DNA of 63,937 nt from JAFGSG01 sp964626055 (GTDB lineage Bacteria; Spirochaetota; UBA4802; JAFGDQ01), in assembly GCA_964626055.1 (NCBI GenBank), contig CAZVDF010000015.1, positions 1-63,937 of the forward strand. Reading direction: 5' to 3'. The notes under the pieces were generated by a model. The model had not been told where the DNA came from. It ran no database searches and was given only the letters and a program-made list of their open reading frames with translations. Shown in pieces: positions 34,804 through 44,719 of this stretch. Each line of letters begins with the position of its first letter. Within the stretch, counting starts at the first letter, position 1. The translations under genes were made by a program, and so were the position numbers.

Positions 34804-36507
34804 ATGACCCAAAGAAAAGCTCAAAAACCGCTCGGTAAAATACTTGTAGACAGAAAGATAATTAAACTCGAAGAATTGCAGGAAGCCCTTCTCGCCCAGC
34901 AGGGAACATCCATGCGCCTCGGCCAGGTCCTGGTAAAAAAAGGCCTGGCTTCGGACGAAGATATATTATCCGGCCTGGCCGAGCATTATGGCATCACTTA
35001 TCAGAAAAAAATCGAATACGACGACTCAGAAAATTTATTTTCAAAAGTACCCGCGCAATTTTTAAAGAAGAACAGGATTGCTCCGTTCAAATCATCAAAA
35101 AAATTAATTCATATCGCCGTAGCCGACGCATTGAATATCCGCCCATTCGATGATCTCAAAATGATCTTCCCGGATCACGCTTTTAAAACCGTGCTTTCTT
35201 CCGAGGATGAAATAACCAGAATTGTCAGGACCCATTACGATGTTTTAAATGCGGATACGACTGAAGAGGCCATGGAAAATCTCGAGTATGAAGACATTGA
35301 GATACTTTCCTCAAAGTTTGCAGAAACGGAAGATATCATGGATATGGCCAATGAGGCCCCGATCATACGACTGGTAAACACTATCTTAACCGAAGCGGTA
35401 AACGACAGGGCAAGCGATATCCATATTGAGCCTTACGAAAAAGATTTAATTGTCAGATACAGAGTGGACGGCATACTCTACCAGGTGCTTACGCCTCCGA
35501 AAAGATTTCAAAACGCCATCATATCGCGCGTTAAAATAATGTCCAATTTAAACATCGCGGAGAACAGGCTGCCCCAGGACGGCAGGATCCAGCTTAAGAT
35601 AGGCGGCAAAGACATTGACATAAGGGTCTCGATATTCCCGACGTATTTCGGGGAAAGGGTCGTACTGCGCCTTCTAAATAAAACCGACATGAAATTCGAT
35701 CTTGAAAGCATAGGATTTTCGAAAGCGACCCTGGCTTTGTTTGAAACGCTCATCAAGAAGACGAACGGCATTATTCTTGTCACGGGACCGACAGGCAGCG
35801 GCAAAACCACCACTCTGTACAGCGTGCTCACAAAGCTCAACACGAAGGACGTGAATACCCTGACGGTTGAAGACCCGATCGAGTATCAGCTTCCAGGCGT
35901 AGGGCAGATGCAGGTAAAGCCGAAGATAGATCTCACTTTCGCGAACGGGCTGCGGGCAATTCTGCGCCAGGATCCGGACATCGTTATGATAGGAGAGATC
36001 CGCGATTATGAAACAGCGGACATCGCCGTTCAGGCCGCGCTTACAGGGCACAGAGTATTCTCCACGATCCACACTAACGATGCCGCCAGTTCCATTACAA
36101 GGCTCATAGACATGGGAATTGAGCCGTTCCTTATCGCTTCAGCTTTTAACGCCTTCCTGGCGCAAAGACTTGTAAGAACGGTCTGTCCTCATTGCAAGAC
36201 CGCCTATAAACCGTCTTCTAAAATGCTTAAAGAACTCGGTATCAGGGAATCCGAACTAAAAAAAGGAAAACTTGCGCAGGGAAAAGGATGCGATAAATGC
36301 CTGAATACGGGATATCTCGGAAGAACCGGGATATACGAGCTTCTGGCTATCGATAATGACATCAGAAAAATGATAATGACGCACGCAGACGCGTCTTTAA
36401 TAAAGGATGGCGCGATAAAAAACGGAATGGTCACACTGATGAAAGACGGGATTGAAAAAGCGCTCTCCGGCATTACTACGCTTGAAGAAGTATTAAGAGT
36501 AAGTTAA
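34804..36507 (+). CDS. gspE: Type II secretion ATPase GspE
   Basis: GspE powers pseudopilus assembly. The N-terminal domain (9-65) is a tandem MshEN-type motif (PLGKILVDRKIIKLEELQ, RLGQVLVKKGLASDEDIL), a fold that binds c-di-GMP in some homologues. Then come the N2 domain and the ATPase core, with Walker A GPTGSGKTT at about 326, Walker B IVMIGEIRD, the His box HTNDA and a four-Cys zinc site (C-x2-C near 460 and 496). The length is 567. It ends two bases before gspF. Confidence 0.96.
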   Translation: MTQRKAQKPLGKILVDRKIIKLEELQEALLAQQGTSMRLGQVLVKKGLASDEDILSGLAEHYGITYQKKIEYDDSENLFSKVPAQFLKKNRIAPFKSSKKLIHIAVADALNIRPFDDLKMIFPDHAFKTVLSSEDEITRIVRTHYDVLNADTTEEAMENLEYEDIEILSSKFAETEDIMDMANEAPIIRLVNTILTEAVNDRASDIHIEPYEKDLIVRYRVDGILYQVLTPPKRFQNAIISRVKIMSNLNIAENRLPQDGRIQLKIGGKDIDIRVSIFPTYFGERVVLRLLNKTDMKFDLESIGFSKATLALFETLIKKTNGIILVTGPTGSGKTTTLYSVLTKLNTKDVNTLTVEDPIEYQLPGVGQMQVKPKIDLTFANGLRAILRQDPDIVMIGEIRDYETADIAVQAALTGHRVFSTIHTNDAASSITRLIDMGIEPFLIASAFNAFLAQRLVRTVCPHCKTAYKPSSKMLKELGIRESELKKGKLAQGKGCDKCLNTGYLGRTGIYELLAIDNDIRKMIMTHADASLIKDGAIKNGMVTLMKDGIEKALSGITTLEEVLRVS

Positions 36508-36508
36508 T

Positions 36509-37762
36509 ATGATATTCGAATACCAGGCCTTAACCAGGGAAGGAAGCAAAGTCTCCGATCTTTTAGACGCCCCTTCCGAATCATCCGCAAAACAGAAATT
36601 AAAAAGCAGGGGCCTATACGTGGTCCGCCTGGCAAAGCATGAAATGATTTCAAAAGCCGATCAAAGCCGGGAAGGCGGCACTTTTAACGGATTATATAAC
36701 AAAACCCGGAAATATTTAAGCTTAAAACTGAGTTCCAAGCAAATCGGAATTTTCTCGCGTCAGCTTACAACTCTTCTAAACGCAGGCATGCCTCTCCTTG
36801 TCGCGATCACGGACATTATAGACCAGATTGAAAATAAACATTTTAAACGCATTATTGTCGATATAAAGGAAAAACTCGAGGAGGGATCGTCGTTTTCCAA
36901 CTGTCTTGCAAGGCATAATTACGTATTCTCGGAAATGTACATAAATATGGTGAGGGTCGGGGAAAACATGGGTTCCCTTGACCAGGTCATCGAACGCCTG
37001 GCCGAGATGGAAGAAAAGAAAAACATTATTAAAAATAAAATACGGTCGGCCCTGTACTATCCGGCATTCTTAAGTTTATTCGCTATAATTGTCATTATAT
37101 TTCTCATGGTCAGCGCCGTGCCTGCACTTGCAAGAATATTCGCGGATATGGGAAAGGAACTGCCGCTGCCCACAAGGATCGTTCTTGCTATAAGCGGCCT
37201 TCTTACAAATTTATATTTCATCCTTCCCTTTATAGCGGCGGTAATAATCATTATTTATATGACAAACCGCTATATAAAAACGCCCGATGGAAGAAAAAAA
37301 GCGGATGAATTAAAATTGAAATTGCCTGTGATCAGGACTTTTTATAAAAAATTCATAGTGCTTAATTTCACCCAGAACCTGGGGATCCTTTTGAATAACA
37401 GAGTTGATATTTTAAAATCATTTGAAATAGTAAAAAAAATAGTTAGAAATATCATTATCGAAAACCAGATAGAAGAGGTCGCGAAAAAAGTCCGTGAAGG
37501 TTCTTCGGTATCCAATGCATTGTCGAAATCGGATTTTCTGCCCAAGCTTGTGCTCGGGATGATAAATGCGGGCGAATCGAGCGATCAGCTGGACGGGATG
37601 CTTATCAAAATAGGCAATGTATACGAGACTGAAATGGATATGACCCTTACGGGCCTCACCAGCCTGATCGAGCCTGTTATTATTCTGGTACTCGGACTAA
37701 TAATAGGGATGATAATCATTTCCGTATTGCTGCCGATATTCGAAATGAATCTGATGGTGTAG
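36509..37762 (+). CDS. gspF: Type II secretion inner-membrane platform protein GspF
   Basis: GspF is the polytopic platform protein that works with GspE. Two repeats of the T2SSF domain lie at about residues 85-205 and 280-405, with three membrane helices near 185, 235 and 385. The conserved G.(P/M)L..A features appear as LLNAGMPLLVAI and, in the second repeat, LGILLNNRVDILKS. The length (417) is typical. It sits between gspE and gspG. Confidence 0.95.
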   Translation: MIFEYQALTREGSKVSDLLDAPSESSAKQKLKSRGLYVVRLAKHEMISKADQSREGGTFNGLYNKTRKYLSLKLSSKQIGIFSRQLTTLLNAGMPLLVAITDIIDQIENKHFKRIIVDIKEKLEEGSSFSNCLARHNYVFSEMYINMVRVGENMGSLDQVIERLAEMEEKKNIIKNKIRSALYYPAFLSLFAIIVIIFLMVSAVPALARIFADMGKELPLPTRIVLAISGLLTNLYFILPFIAAVIIIIYMTNRYIKTPDGRKKADELKLKLPVIRTFYKKFIVLNFTQNLGILLNNRVDILKSFEIVKKIVRNIIIENQIEEVAKKVREGSSVSNALSKSDFLPKLVLGMINAGESSDQLDGMLIKIGNVYETEMDMTLTGLTSLIEPVIILVLGLIIGMIIISVLLPIFEMNLMV

Positions 37763-37833
37763 GCGCTTTTTATAGCCTTCAGATTTCATTTATATTATAT
37801 TGAAATGAAATATCAACAAGTAAGGAGTACGTT

Positions 37834-38307
37834 ATGAAAAACATAATAAACTGTATTTTAAAAAAAATTACAGAGCTATTCGCAGAAATAAAATCGGAAG
37901 CCGGGATAACGCTTATTGAAATGACTATCACAATAGCCATTATCGCCATACTGGGTATAGTGGTAGTACCCCGGCTGCTGGACATCCCTCAGAAAGCAAG
38001 AATTACGGCGGCCAAGCAGCAAATCCAGTTATTCGAGCTCGCCCTCAGCCAGTATGAAGCCGATAACGGAAGCTTTCCGACAACTGAACAGGGACTGCAG
38101 GCTTTAGTCAAAAAACCTGACAACGCGGATCTAATCAAATATAACGAACGCGGCTATATGCAAAAAATCCCGAAAGATCCGTGGGGAAGAGATTATATTT
38201 ACACATGCCCGGGAACTCACGGAAATGACTATGAAATAATGAGCTTCGGGGCGGACGGCCAGGAAGGAGGAGAAGACAAAAACTCCGATATAAAAAACTG
38301 GGAATAG
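37834..38307 (+). CDS. gspG: Major pseudopilin GspG
   Basis: GspG polymerises into the pseudopilus. A 24-residue leader ends in Gly, and the mature part starts ITLIEMTITIAII, with Glu5 in place. The C-terminus GADGQEGGEDKNSDIKNW is the calcium-binding signature of GspG. The leader is long for the family, which usually has 6-10 residues. AAGGAG precedes the ATG. A prepilin peptidase (GspO) must be encoded elsewhere. Confidence 0.96.
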   Translation: MKNIINCILKKITELFAEIKSEAGITLIEMTITIAIIAILGIVVVPRLLDIPQKARITAAKQQIQLFELALSQYEADNGSFPTTEQGLQALVKKPDNADLIKYNERGYMQKIPKDPWGRDYIYTCPGTHGNDYEIMSFGADGQEGGEDKNSDIKNWE

Positions 38308-38351
38308 GATCAACAATATCCGGCATTTTTTAACCGGTTCATGGACAAAAT

Positions 38352-38936
38352 ATGCTCCGTTCTTTTAAGAAAATCTTTTCCGGGAAAGAAGGATTAACTT
38401 TAATTGAGCTGCTTATAGTGATATCGATTCTTTCTGTCATGTCGCTGATCGTGGCGCCCCGCCTGTCCAATATTTTCGACAGTAAAAGAAGCAACTTTCT
38501 CATACTGGCTTCAATGATCGCCAAAACCTTCGACGATTCAATGATAAACGACAGGACGAATTTTCTTTTAATCCATCTATACGAGCCCATGAGCATAAAT
38601 GAAACAGGCGAAAAAGTATTTAGCCGGAAAAACGGGATTTCAGTAGTGGTTCGAAACGAAGAAGGCGGATTCGAAGATAGTAAAAACAAACTTTTGCAGT
38701 TTAAACAATTTTCCGATTCCTTTAAAATCGAACGAATACTGCTTTCAACGGGCGAGAAAATAACAACAGGCAATGTTCTGATCCCGTTCTATCCCGGGGG
38801 CCAGTCGGATAACGCGGTGCTGCATATACTGATCAACGATCAGGAAAACTGGTCTCTCAGAATATTTAAAATGAGAAAAGAGCCGGAGATCTATCAGGGA
38901 AATATTTCTTTCGCGGAAGAAGAAAACAATATCTGA
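38352..38936 (+). CDS. gspH: Minor pseudopilin GspH-like
   Basis: A 194-residue pseudopilin with a 14-residue leader ending KEG and mature start LTLIELLIVISIL, so Glu5 is present. The C-terminal part is divergent. Position between gspG and gspI, together with the family-like length, makes GspH the natural assignment. It would be cleaved by prepilin peptidase and join the pseudopilus tip. Confidence 0.82.
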   Translation: MLRSFKKIFSGKEGLTLIELLIVISILSVMSLIVAPRLSNIFDSKRSNFLILASMIAKTFDDSMINDRTNFLLIHLYEPMSINETGEKVFSRKNGISVVVRNEEGGFEDSKNKLLQFKQFSDSFKIERILLSTGEKITTGNVLIPFYPGGQSDNAVLHILINDQENWSLRIFKMRKEPEIYQGNISFAEEENNI

Positions 38937-38989
38937 AAGCCCTATTGAAAGCAACAGGGGTATAAAATAATCAATTGAATTAATAATCC

Positions 38990-39400
38990 ATGTTTAACAA
39001 AATATTTATTAAACACACAGCTTTATTAAGGCAGGCATTCGGCTTTGCGTTGATTGAAATTCTAATTGCGATAACGATTCTTTCAATATCTCTCATCGGT
39101 TTAACATCTGCTGTGTCCGGCGGGATAGCCGCCATTCTGAATAATAAAAATTTGACAACTGCGATGATAATCGCGAAGAGCAAGCTGAACGAATTTGAAA
39201 TGAGCAATATGCGCGGCCTCGACATCAATAACGAACAGGTAAAGGAATATCCGGGATTTACATACAGCAGAGCCGTTAAGCGATTTGAACATATGCTTTT
39301 CGGGCCTCTGGACGCCAACAGGGTTGAATTAACGGTAAAGTGGCAGGAGAAAGAAAGAGATAAGGAATATACGATCTCGTATATTTATCCTTCTAAATAA
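38990..39400 (+). CDS. gspI: Minor pseudopilin GspI
   Basis: A 136-residue pseudopilin. The leader of 18 residues ends AFG and the mature start is FALIEILIAITILS. The C-terminal half (KLNEFEMSNM, then WQEKERDKEYTISYIYPSK) matches the GspI pattern of a small conserved sheet. It forms the tip complex with GspJ and GspK. Repeat C3 lies between it and gspJ. Confidence 0.88.
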   Translation: MFNKIFIKHTALLRQAFGFALIEILIAITILSISLIGLTSAVSGGIAAILNNKNLTTAMIIAKSKLNEFEMSNMRGLDINNEQVKEYPGFTYSRAVKRFEHMLFGPLDANRVELTVKWQEKERDKEYTISYIYPSK

Positions 39401-39447
39401 TCAGGAATCATCGTAAGAATATTAATTTATTTATATTGCTGATAATA

Positions 39448-39520
39448 AAATTCCCCGGGGCAAGCCCCCGGTACTAACGTACCGGCCTTCACCTTCGGTG
39501 TCGGCGGGGTATTATGTTTA
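39448..39520 (+). repeat. Family C hairpin repeat, copy C3, inside the gsp operon
   Basis: A copy almost identical to the C2 core: AATTCCCCGGGGC, CCGGTAC-TAAC-GTACCGG, CACC-TTC-GGTG and CGGGGTATTATGTTT. It lacks the second hairpin module of C2. It sits in the 167-bp gap between gspI and gspJ, on the coding strand of a transcribed operon, so it would form several stems in the mRNA. Confidence 0.85.
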
Positions 39521-39567
39521 AAAATAATTTGAAATGGTTTCTGCATTAAACTTTGATGGCATAAGGA

Positions 39568-40257
39568 ATGACATTAAATCTTATCTTAAAAAGTCTAAAA
39601 AAAACTATTTATGAATTAAGTAGAAATTCATGCGGTTTTACCCTGTTTGAAGTACTGGTAGGATTAGCCATATCTTCACTGATATTAATTATGGTTTACT
39701 CTTCACACACTTCAATATCGAATGCAGTATACCAGATGACAGGGATAGCCGATTTCTATGAAAATTCCAATCTCGCTCTCGGAAGAATAGACAAGGACAT
39801 TTCGTGCGCCTATCTTAACAGGAATAATAAAAATATAATTCTATCCGGCAATAATAATTTCGAGTACCCTTTTAACGGCAGGCTTAATTTCGTCTCGGTT
39901 GATCACCAGGAGCTTTCCGTTCTGAGCGACACAAGGAAACCCTACCCTAAAAGCGATGTGAAAGAAATCGGTTATTCTTTAATGCCAGATAAAAAAGTTC
40001 CCGGTCTATTTTTCCTTTCAAGAAGAGAAAAACGCCATTTCGACGATGAACCGGAATCCGGCGGAGAGTCCGATATATTGCTGGAGAATGTCGTTGATAT
40101 AAAATTCGAATTCAGAAGAGGCAATGCCTGGACAAACAGCTGGGATTCCAGGCAAAACAATCAGTTCCCGAGGTTCATCAGAACCACGCTCAAGGTAAGG
40201 AACTATAACAGGCAGGAAGAAGAATTCGTTTTCATCTCAAAAATAAACATGTATTGA
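39568..40257 (+). CDS. gspJ: Minor pseudopilin GspJ
   Basis: A 229-residue pseudopilin with a 23-residue leader ending SCG and mature start FTLFEVLVGLAISS, Glu5 present. Family features include DKDISCAYLN and the C-terminal DIKFEFRRGNAWTNSWDS. With GspI and GspK it caps the pseudopilus. The upstream gap carries repeat C3, so its translation must restart independently; AAGGA lies close to the ATG. Confidence 0.9.
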   Translation: MTLNLILKSLKKTIYELSRNSCGFTLFEVLVGLAISSLILIMVYSSHTSISNAVYQMTGIADFYENSNLALGRIDKDISCAYLNRNNKNIILSGNNNFEYPFNGRLNFVSVDHQELSVLSDTRKPYPKSDVKEIGYSLMPDKKVPGLFFLSRREKRHFDDEPESGGESDILLENVVDIKFEFRRGNAWTNSWDSRQNNQFPRFIRTTLKVRNYNRQEEEFVFISKINMY

Positions 40258-40310
40258 TAAAAAGGGATCACAATCTATCAACGAATAAAATATAATTTCG
40301 ATATGATCTC

Positions 40311-41519
40311 ATGATAAAAATTATTTTAAAATTTACGAATAATTATCAAAAAAGAAAGGATTTCCTGTATAGGAACGGCTTGTTCAGATATCTGGGGAAT
40401 TCTTCCGGTTATGTACTTATCGTCGTGCTGATGGTGATTTCACTGCTTGTAACCATGTCCACGGAATTTTTATCAACGGCGCAGACAAACATCAACTATA
40501 TCAGAAAATTCAGCGAAAGATTAAAAGCCGGCATGATAGCCAGGGCCGGAATAAATCTTTCCGCCATCATACTCAAGGCCGATAAGCTCGGACTGGCCGC
40601 ATCATTTCTCGGCAAACAGGCGGTAAGCAAGGATATCGACTGCTACAAGGATATATGGGCGCTCAATTTCCCCGAATTGCCGCTGGAAGACGGCTCGTTA
40701 AAAATTGCAATTGAGGATGAAAATTCCAAAATAAATCTGAGCGTAATCGCGACTGAAGTCGTCGATTCCACAAAATATTACGGGATAGCCCAGAGATTCT
40801 TCATGGACATGGGAATACCGATGGACTTCGCGGATATCATAAAAGACTGGGTCGATATTGATGATGGGCGTTCGCCTTACGGAGCGGAATCAACCGATTT
40901 TTATTTAACCCTTCCATCTCCCTATAAAGCGAAAAATGCGGCCATGGACAGTATTGACGAACTTCTTCTGGTTAAAGATATGACCCCGGAAATATTCTAC
41001 GGTCTTGCAAAAGGATCATACGAAATGGAATCCGGGCTTGTCGAAAATAATAAAGGGAATGTCAATATCGATATCGGGTTCCTGAAAGAAATAAGCCCGC
41101 AGGATGCGCTGGATAAATTAAGAAAAGCGGAAGAATCCGCAAAATTCAACATCGGCAGGGAAAAAAGCAAAAAATTGTCCGACTACCTGAGGGTGTACGG
41201 AGAGAGAAGGGATTATACTCTGGATCTTAATAAAATAAATATTAATACAGCGCCCTTCAGGGTATTATCTGCGTTGACAGATAAAATGACCGATGATATA
41301 GTGCGTGAATTAATCAGCAGAAGGCTCTCGGCGCCTTTTACAGGTGTTGACGAAATAAAAGACTTGATTGATGACGAAACGGTAAGAAAAAATATTTTAT
41401 CAGTAAAGTCATATATATTTAAAATTACGGCTGTCGGGACTGTGAACAGGACAAGCGTGAAGATAACGGGAATCTATTACAGGGACGGAAATAAATTTTT
41501 GTACTGGAGCGAACAGTAA
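40311..41519 (+). CDS. gspK: Minor pseudopilin GspK
   Basis: A 402-residue pseudopilin, the largest of the set. The leader is about 33 residues, ending SSG, and the mature start YVLIVVLMVISLL has no Glu at position 5, as is usual for GspK. The alpha domain and the KLGLAASF...DENSKINL..WVDIDDG regions fit GspK. It plugs the pseudopilus tip. A helix-hairpin-helix-like KININTAPFRVLSAL stretch is present, as in the family. Confidence 0.92.
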   Translation: MIKIILKFTNNYQKRKDFLYRNGLFRYLGNSSGYVLIVVLMVISLLVTMSTEFLSTAQTNINYIRKFSERLKAGMIARAGINLSAIILKADKLGLAASFLGKQAVSKDIDCYKDIWALNFPELPLEDGSLKIAIEDENSKINLSVIATEVVDSTKYYGIAQRFFMDMGIPMDFADIIKDWVDIDDGRSPYGAESTDFYLTLPSPYKAKNAAMDSIDELLLVKDMTPEIFYGLAKGSYEMESGLVENNKGNVNIDIGFLKEISPQDALDKLRKAEESAKFNIGREKSKKLSDYLRVYGERRDYTLDLNKININTAPFRVLSALTDKMTDDIVRELISRRLSAPFTGVDEIKDLIDDETVRKNILSVKSYIFKITAVGTVNRTSVKITGIYYRDGNKFLYWSEQ

Positions 41520-41532
41520 CAGGAGAAAAAAA

Positions 41533-43155
41533 TTGTTTGAGAACATCGCATCCATCGACATCGGATCTTCGTCGATTAAGGTAATTACCGCCAGATCGGG
41601 GTTTAAGGATTTTAAAGTAAAAAATTTTATATACGAAGACGTTGATCCCGGGTACGGGAACAGGGATGAAGCGATCGCTGCGACCCTCGGCAGGATCGTT
41701 TCGGAGAATGACCTTAAAAACTACAAGATCCTCACGAATCTTCCTATGCAGAATACCGTTATCCGCACCCTCACATTCCCATTTAACGACAGGGAAAAGA
41801 TTGCCGAGGTAATAGCTTTCGAGGCGGAGGATTCCATCCCATTCAAGCTTGAAGACACGGTCATGGATTTTCAGATGCTGAAAAGCAGTGATGCGGAATC
41901 AGGCAATGTTCTCCTTGCCGTCGCCCAGAAAGAAATCATTCAAAAATATTTGTCGTATTTCAATAACTGCCAGTTAAATCCGGTCGGCCTGGGCCTTGAG
42001 TCGCAATCCATTTTCGAATGTTATAATTACTTCAATAAAATCAATAATGAGGCTGTGATTCAGCTTGATATAGGCAACGATAAAACCATCCTTAACTTCA
42101 TTCACAACGGGAGCCTCCTATTCACAAGATCAATAAGCAAAGGAGCCGGCTCGATATACGACGAAATTTCCGATGCGTATAAATTATCCCTGTCGGAAGC
42201 CGTAAAATTATTTGAAGGCTTAAAATTGGATTTAAATTCCTTTGAAAACAACCTTCAGAAGGATTTCAGCGAACTTAAAATCAAAAAAAACTCTTTGAAA
42301 GGGATTTATGATAAGTCCCTGAATGTAATTTACACGCTACTCGAAGAAATAATCTTAAGCAAAAAAGCATTCTTGAACGAATATCCCGAAGTTGCTTTCA
42401 GCAGGATTCTGATATCGGGAGGCGGATCGGACATTGCGGGAATCGGCTCTATCATTTCAAGAGAGCTTGAGCTTCCCGTGGTTTCTCTGCCGTTCATGGA
42501 GGAACACGCTGAACCGAAAATCAGAAGCCAGTTCCCGGCGGCATTCGGCCTGATCCTTTCGTACCTCAACAACAGGTACGAGGCAATATCGTTTTTAAAA
42601 GGCGAATTCCTGCCGGCATCGTCTCATGCGTCGATAAAACAATATTATCTGGCCGCGACATTTGCCGTACTGGCTGTTTTTATCCTCATAGTAAACCTTA
42701 TCGTTTCATTGTATGTAAAATCGGAATCCAACAAAAAATATTCCGACATTTTGAATGACCGGTTTAAAAAATATTTTCACGCAAGGAAGCCGAGCGAAAA
42801 TCCAGTTTCCGACGCATTAAAAATCTTAAAGGATGAAAAGAAAGAATTTGAAAACATAGATTCGCTTGTGCGATCCGACGAAAAAATAATGATTATTTTG
42901 AACGATATTTTATTGTTTTTTCCGAAAGACGATGCATTTGAGTTAAGGAACCTTGTGATCAATGAAAGCGTTTTAAGACTTGATGCGAAAATGGGATCAA
43001 GCGTAAAAATTGACGAATTTAAAAATAAACTGATAGAATCGAAAAAATTCGACAGTGTTGTTCTTAATACGAACCTGAAAAAAGGCAGCGATATATTGTT
43101 TGCCATGACAATAAAACTTAAAACTGCCGGCAAAACAGCGGATGTAAGCAAATGA
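41533..43155 (+). CDS. gspL: Type II secretion protein GspL (PilM-like)
   Basis: GspL recruits the ATPase to the platform. The 540-residue protein begins with an actin-like PilM/GspL cytoplasmic domain (IDIGSSSIKVI at residues 6-16, VIQLDIGNDKTIL near 178, ISGGGSDIAGIG near 297), then one membrane helix (about 372-396) and a ferredoxin-like periplasmic domain. The start is TTG, with AGGAGA a good distance before it. Its end overlaps the gspM start by four bases. Confidence 0.88.
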   Translation: MFENIASIDIGSSSIKVITARSGFKDFKVKNFIYEDVDPGYGNRDEAIAATLGRIVSENDLKNYKILTNLPMQNTVIRTLTFPFNDREKIAEVIAFEAEDSIPFKLEDTVMDFQMLKSSDAESGNVLLAVAQKEIIQKYLSYFNNCQLNPVGLGLESQSIFECYNYFNKINNEAVIQLDIGNDKTILNFIHNGSLLFTRSISKGAGSIYDEISDAYKLSLSEAVKLFEGLKLDLNSFENNLQKDFSELKIKKNSLKGIYDKSLNVIYTLLEEIILSKKAFLNEYPEVAFSRILISGGGSDIAGIGSIISRELELPVVSLPFMEEHAEPKIRSQFPAAFGLILSYLNNRYEAISFLKGEFLPASSHASIKQYYLAATFAVLAVFILIVNLIVSLYVKSESNKKYSDILNDRFKKYFHARKPSENPVSDALKILKDEKKEFENIDSLVRSDEKIMIILNDILLFFPKDDAFELRNLVINESVLRLDAKMGSSVKIDEFKNKLIESKKFDSVVLNTNLKKGSDILFAMTIKLKTAGKTADVSK

Positions 43156-43670
43156 TGAATTTAACCGGAAGAGAAAAACTATTATTGAAAATTCTTCTAG
43201 CCTGCATAGCGGCTGCGGGATTATATTACCTGATAATTTCTCCGATTATCGGTCTTACCGGAAGCGCCGACGACAATGTAAAAAAAAATATCGATGATGT
43301 AAAAAAACTCGAAAGCATATATAAACAATACAGGGAGATACAGCAGAAAAACCAGAGATACACATCAATGCTCAGCAGAAGAAACGAAAATACCACTTCG
43401 CTGATAGAACAGTGGGCGAACACCACCGGTATTTCGAAAAATATTGCTTATACCAGGAGCAGCCAGTCGGTAATACAGAATAAATACACGAGAATAACCA
43501 CCGATATAAGAATAGAAGGAGTGGCGATCCAGCAATTCATTAAATTTCTCTACGAGGTGGAGAATTCGGAAAATCTGCTTAAAGTGAATTACCTTAAAAT
43601 AAGCCCCGCGCTTAAGGGCACCAATACGTATGACATAAACCTAAAAATAGATAATTTTATTTTAAAATGA
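43152..43670 (+). CDS. gspM: Type II secretion protein GspM-like
   Basis: A 172-residue protein with one N-terminal membrane helix (about 12-32), a coiled segment (40-75, ADDNVKKNIDDVKKLES) and a small C-terminal domain, the layout of GspM/PilO. Sequence similarity is low, as usual for this family, so the call rests on layout, size and position after gspL. The ATGATG start overlaps the gspL stop. Confidence 0.8.
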   Translation: MMNLTGREKLLLKILLACIAAAGLYYLIISPIIGLTGSADDNVKKNIDDVKKLESIYKQYREIQQKNQRYTSMLSRRNENTTSLIEQWANTTGISKNIAYTRSSQSVIQNKYTRITTDIRIEGVAIQQFIKFLYEVENSENLLKVNYLKISPALKGTNTYDINLKIDNFILK

Positions 43671-43701
43671 TCTCAGCCGCCGGAGCATTCCGGATAATAA
43701 C

Positions 43702-44712
43702 ATGGAAATAAAAGACATAAAATCCGTTCTAAAAAAATCTGCAAAAACTATTTTAAAATTTTTAAGGGATATAAGATCCCTTCCGAATTTCTGGCACTAT
43801 GTTTTGATGTCGGTCGTTCTTACCGTTATATTGTTCATCTTCACATTCCCATACGGCTCTCTTGTGAAAATACGGCTCCAGACGATCGGAGAAAGCCTCG
43901 GCAGAAGCGCCGAAATAGGCGATGTCGGTTTCAATTTCTTTACCGGAGCAAATATTGACAGCATGACAATTGCATTGAAGGACGGCGCTGAAATCACGTT
44001 TCAGAATATAGACCTGGATATCGGCATTTTCTCCGCTCTATTAGGCGATTCTTTGACCGGCGAGATTAAAATAAACAACATAAAATTTTCAGGAGAAAAA
44101 ACCTCCGTCGGCATGGTAGCCAGGTCGGATTTTGATCTTAAATTCGGTTCGATGTCGGAATTTCCGAACAGCGGGAAAATTAAACTGGAACTTCAGAACG
44201 TCGTTGCAAACGGTATAAATGTAAAGGAATTCAACATCCCGCCTGTGCGTTTCACTTCAATTATTGCAGACATAAGCATAATAAAGAGGAAAATTACAAT
44301 CGAGTCATTCAATGCTTCCGGGCCGGATATAAAGGGAAGCATCAATGGCTCCATTACCGCAGCCCAGTCTTTTCAGCAATCTCAGTTGAACCTGAATATC
44401 ACAGTCGATTCATCGTCGCCGTTTCTTGAAAATTACAGAATCTTGCTGAGCAAATGGATAGACAGTTCGAATAAGATACAACTGACGATCAGAGGCTCGA
44501 TCGCAAGTCCGAATATCGAGGCTACAGGACAAAAAAGCGACATCAATCCGGTTGTTGAACCAGGCTCAGAGTCCAGGGTAAATCCGGCAGAACAAAGAAA
44601 CAAAAGGCCGGTCCCGCATCGTCCGGTTCCGCCGGCAATCAGCCCGAAGACGGCTCAGCATGCTGTCCCCCCTGAACCGAACAAACCGGTCGGTTCAGAA
44701 GAAGATAAATGA
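43702..44712 (+). CDS. gspN: Type II secretion protein GspN-like
   Basis: A 336-residue protein with a membrane anchor (about 34-54) and an extracytoplasmic domain rich in strands and repeats of the form IKINNIKFSG, typical of GspN. The last 55 residues are a Pro/Arg/Glu-rich tail (RPVPHRPVPPAIS) that the family normally lacks. It is the last gene of the operon and converges with a lipoprotein gene 7 bp away. Confidence 0.82.
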   Translation: MEIKDIKSVLKKSAKTILKFLRDIRSLPNFWHYVLMSVVLTVILFIFTFPYGSLVKIRLQTIGESLGRSAEIGDVGFNFFTGANIDSMTIALKDGAEITFQNIDLDIGIFSALLGDSLTGEIKINNIKFSGEKTSVGMVARSDFDLKFGSMSEFPNSGKIKLELQNVVANGINVKEFNIPPVRFTSIIADISIIKRKITIESFNASGPDIKGSINGSITAAQSFQQSQLNLNITVDSSSPFLENYRILLSKWIDSSNKIQLTIRGSIASPNIEATGQKSDINPVVEPGSESRVNPAEQRNKRPVPHRPVPPAISPKTAQHAVPPEPNKPVGSEEDK

Positions 44713-44719
44713 AAATATA

